The notes under the pieces: model-generated | Told to the model about the DNA's origin: nothing | Databases searched by the model: none | What the model saw: the letters and a program-made list of their open reading frames with translations, nothing else | DNA from: CAYXUW01 sp964468375 | GTDB lineage: Bacteria; Planctomycetota; Phycisphaerae; Sedimentisphaerales; Anaerobacaceae | NCBI GenBank assembly: GCA_964468375.1 | Contig: CAYXUW010000095.1 | Location: 1-8,697, forward strand | Reading direction: 5' to 3' | Length of the DNA: 8,697 nt | In this document: one piece after another, positions 7,676 to 8,697 of the stretch | Layout: each line of letters begins with the position of its first letter | Position numbering within the stretch: the stretch's first letter is position 1 | Position numbers and translations under genes: made by a program

Positions 7676-7707
7676 AAAAAAGAAGCCCGGGATGCACCCG
7701 GGCTTCT
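7676..7707 (-). terminator. Rho-independent terminator for the minus-strand acs-satP unit
   Basis: A perfect 11-bp inverted repeat, AGAAGCCCGGG (7681-7691) with CCCGGGCTTCT (7697-7707), encloses a 5-nt loop ATGCA. The plus strand has A-rich sequence just left of the stem (six A at 7676-7681), which on the minus strand is a U-tract directly after the hairpin. That makes a classic intrinsic terminator for transcripts coming from satP. On the plus strand the hairpin is followed by GAAATCAC with no T-run, so for the acuC operon it would at best act weakly. It lies between the convergent stops at 7665 and 7743. Confidence 0.85.
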
Positions 7708-7742
7708 GAAATCACTTAATCTCTTTTGTTCAATGCGATGCC

Positions 7743-8318
7743 TTAGGCCTTTTTGGAGTAAAGCTCCTGTAGTATCTGATACAGGGCTGTATATACTGCT
7801 GATGCCCCGCAGATGATTCCCTCATAGCCGGCAATCTTCTTTATAACGGCACTGCCGGTGTAGTCGCCAATCGCCAGCAGGAAGAATAGTAATGCGAGGG
7901 AGCCAAAAACAAACTGTAATTTTCCGTTGAGCTTAAATGTGCCGATGAACATTACAAACGTGAATATTCCCCACGCCAGCAGGTATGCTACCATTGCGTT
8001 GGTATCGGGAGCGTCTCCAAGACCGAGCTTGGGCATAATCAACAGAAACACCAGAGAAAGCCAGAATAGGCCGTATGAAGTAAATGCTGTCGCGCCAAAG
8101 GTATTGTTCTTCTTCCACTCAAAAATACCTGCGAAAATCTGGGCCAGCCCTCCATAGCAGATGCCCATAGCCAGAATCATAGTGCCGAGTTTGAACAGAC
8201 CTGCGTTGTGCAGGTTTAATAGAACAGTGGTCATACCGAATCCCATCAGGCCGAGAGGTGCGGGATTAGCGGTAGTGTCCTTCAGTATGACAGTTTCATG
8301 ACCGGTTTCGTTTTCCAT
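7743..8318 (-). CDS. satP: Acetate/succinate permease of the GPR1/FUN34/YaaH (AceTr) family
   Basis: 191-residue inner-membrane protein, close to E. coli SatP in length, expected to carry acetate (and perhaps succinate) with protons. The family signature NPAPLGLMGFGMTT is at residues 18-31, and GGLAQIFAGIFEWKKNNTFG (56-75) with FTSYGLFWLS (79-88) follows, matching the well-conserved core. Six membrane helices are readable at roughly 20-42, 46-66, 76-95, 108-128, 135-151 and 160-182. I chose ATG at 8318-8316: the purine run AAGGAAGGA lies just upstream in the right place. An in-frame GTG at 8333 would start inside or before that ribosome site and adds only MKGRN. It follows the acs gene on the same strand after 81 nt, so the pair probably handles acetate uptake and activation together; a strong terminator follows. 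Confidence 0.9.
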   Translation of the reverse strand: MENETGHETVILKDTTANPAPLGLMGFGMTTVLLNLHNAGLFKLGTMILAMGICYGGLAQIFAGIFEWKKNNTFGATAFTSYGLFWLSLVFLLIMPKLGLGDAPDTNAMVAYLLAWGIFTFVMFIGTFKLNGKLQFVFGSLALLFFLLAIGDYTGSAVIKKIAGYEGIICGASAVYTALYQILQELYSKKA

Positions 8319-8399
8319 ATTCCTTCCTTTCACTAAATCTGCGCCGGGTGATGGTTGAGCACCCAGCTTACAACTCCTTTTGCAGATATAATATAGTAT
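8319..8399 (-). other. Intercistronic region between acs and satP with a small hairpin
   Basis: This 81-nt gap holds an imperfect hairpin: GGGTG (8346-8350) pairs with CACCC (8360-8364), extended by two more pairs beyond one mismatch (8343-8344 with 8366-8367), with a 9-nt loop. No T-run follows on the minus strand, so it does not look like a terminator; it could stabilise or separate mRNA segments. The satP ribosome site AAGGAAGGA lies at the left end. An AT-rich stretch (8386-8400, TATATTATAT on the minus strand) might hold a weak internal promoter, but no convincing -35 was seen. Confidence 0.3.
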
Positions 8400-8696
8400 T
8401 TACAGCCCTCGTCCCTTGACGAGCACTTCAACCACATGGGGGTCAGCGAGAGTAGTAATATCACCGAGATTTGAGGTGTTCCCTTCTGCTATCTTGCGCA
8501 GAATCCGCCTCATAATTTTCCCGGAGCGCGTCTTAGGAAGCGCTGGCGCAAACTGAATCGCTTCCGGAGCGGCGATTGGGCCAATCTCCTTGCGAACGTG
8601 CATAATCAGTTCCTTTTTAAGTTCGTCGCTTTCTTCAACACCGCTAACAAGCGTAACAAAGGCGTACAGTCCTTGTCCTTTGATTTCATGAGGTAT
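8400..8696 (-). CDS. acs: AMP-forming acetyl-CoA synthetase, C-terminal 98 residues (partial)
   Basis: The frame is open to the right edge of the window and ends at TAA 8402-8400, giving 98 residues starting IPHEIKGQGLYAFVTL. This is the mobile C-terminal domain of acetyl-CoA synthetase (acetate + ATP + CoA = acetyl-CoA + AMP + PPi), cytoplasmic. Diagnostic segments are HVRKEIGPIAAPEAIQF, LPKTRSGKIMRRILRKIA and LGDITTLADPHVVE. The lysine of RSGK (codon 8519-8517) is the catalytic residue for adenylate formation and the classical site of inactivating acetylation by Pat/AcuA; it sits in a P-x4-GK context, reported as a Pat recognition motif. The adenylation core lies outside the window. Propionyl-CoA synthetase is a weaker alternative, since the C-terminus agrees best with Acs. 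It precedes the acetate permease on the same strand and converges on the operon carrying the candidate acetylation enzymes. Confidence 0.93.
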   Translation of the reverse strand: MPHEIKGQGLYAFVTLVSGVEESDELKKELIMHVRKEIGPIAAPEAIQFAPALPKTRSGKIMRRILRKIAEGNTSNLGDITTLADPHVVEVLVKGRGL

Positions 8697-8697
8697 C

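Noticed and set aside
7610..7816. Small plus-strand open frame (68 codons) overlapping the end of acuC and the terminator
   Set aside because: It reads through the strong hairpin and the satP 3' end in the wrong frame, with no ribosome site or motif.
8319..8333. GTG at 8333 as the start of satP
   Set aside because: The five extra residues are encoded by the purine-rich ribosome site itself; ATG at 8318 has that site properly placed upstream.
1..8697. tRNA, rRNA, CRISPR, insertion sequence or riboswitch
   Set aside because: No cloverleaf, repeat array, terminal inverted repeats, transposase-like frame or long structured leader was seen; the only gaps longer than 50 nt are 2439-2532, 7666-7742 and 8319-8399.

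Overview
The window is gene-dense bacterial DNA of medium GC content. Genes are tightly packed in short operons with gaps of 2 to 15 nt. I saw no mobile elements, CRISPR arrays, tRNA or rRNA genes. The organism cannot be named with confidence. The archaeal/Bacteroidetes-style GlmM motifs and a possible topoisomerase VI subunit B tail just upstream suggest a deep-branching environmental bacterium. A planctomycete of the Phycisphaerae type is my low-confidence guess. The carbon metabolism (ADP-forming acyl-CoA synthetase, CoA-transferase, Acs, acetate permease) fits a heterotroph that both makes and uses acetate.

Left part (1-2438, plus strand): the 3' end of an upstream gene (possibly topoisomerase VI B), a phosphohexomutase of the GlmM type, and a cation diffusion facilitator. 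These three form a tight run. A 94-nt gap (2439-2532) with a TATAAT-like hexamer separates them from the next operon.

Middle (2533-7665, plus strand): three genes with 15-nt gaps. They are (i) a full-length fused alpha-beta ADP-forming acyl-CoA synthetase with both phospho-relay histidines, (ii) an acetyl-CoA hydrolase/4-hydroxybutyrate CoA-transferase family protein carrying a C-terminal GNAT acetyltransferase domain that resembles the GNAT domain of the protein acetyltransferase Pat, and (iii) an AcuC-type class I histone-deacetylase-fold deacetylase with a complete active site.

Right part (7743-8697, minus strand): a SatP/YaaH acetate permease, preceded on its strand by the C-terminus of AMP-forming acetyl-CoA synthetase (Acs), which runs off the window. 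The Acs fragment includes the PKTRSGK segment whose final lysine is the classical site of reversible acetylation. A strong hairpin lies between the convergent operons.

Together the right two thirds read as an acetate/acyl-CoA node with a built-in acetylation switch: a candidate writer (GNAT fused to a CoA-transferase), a candidate eraser (AcuC), the known target protein (Acs), the acetate permease, and an ATP-yielding acyl-CoA synthetase running opposite to Acs. The individual families are known. The placement of the Pat-like GNAT on the CoA-transferase rather than on the neighbouring acyl-CoA synthetase is the most interesting aspect, and its function here is inferred, not shown.
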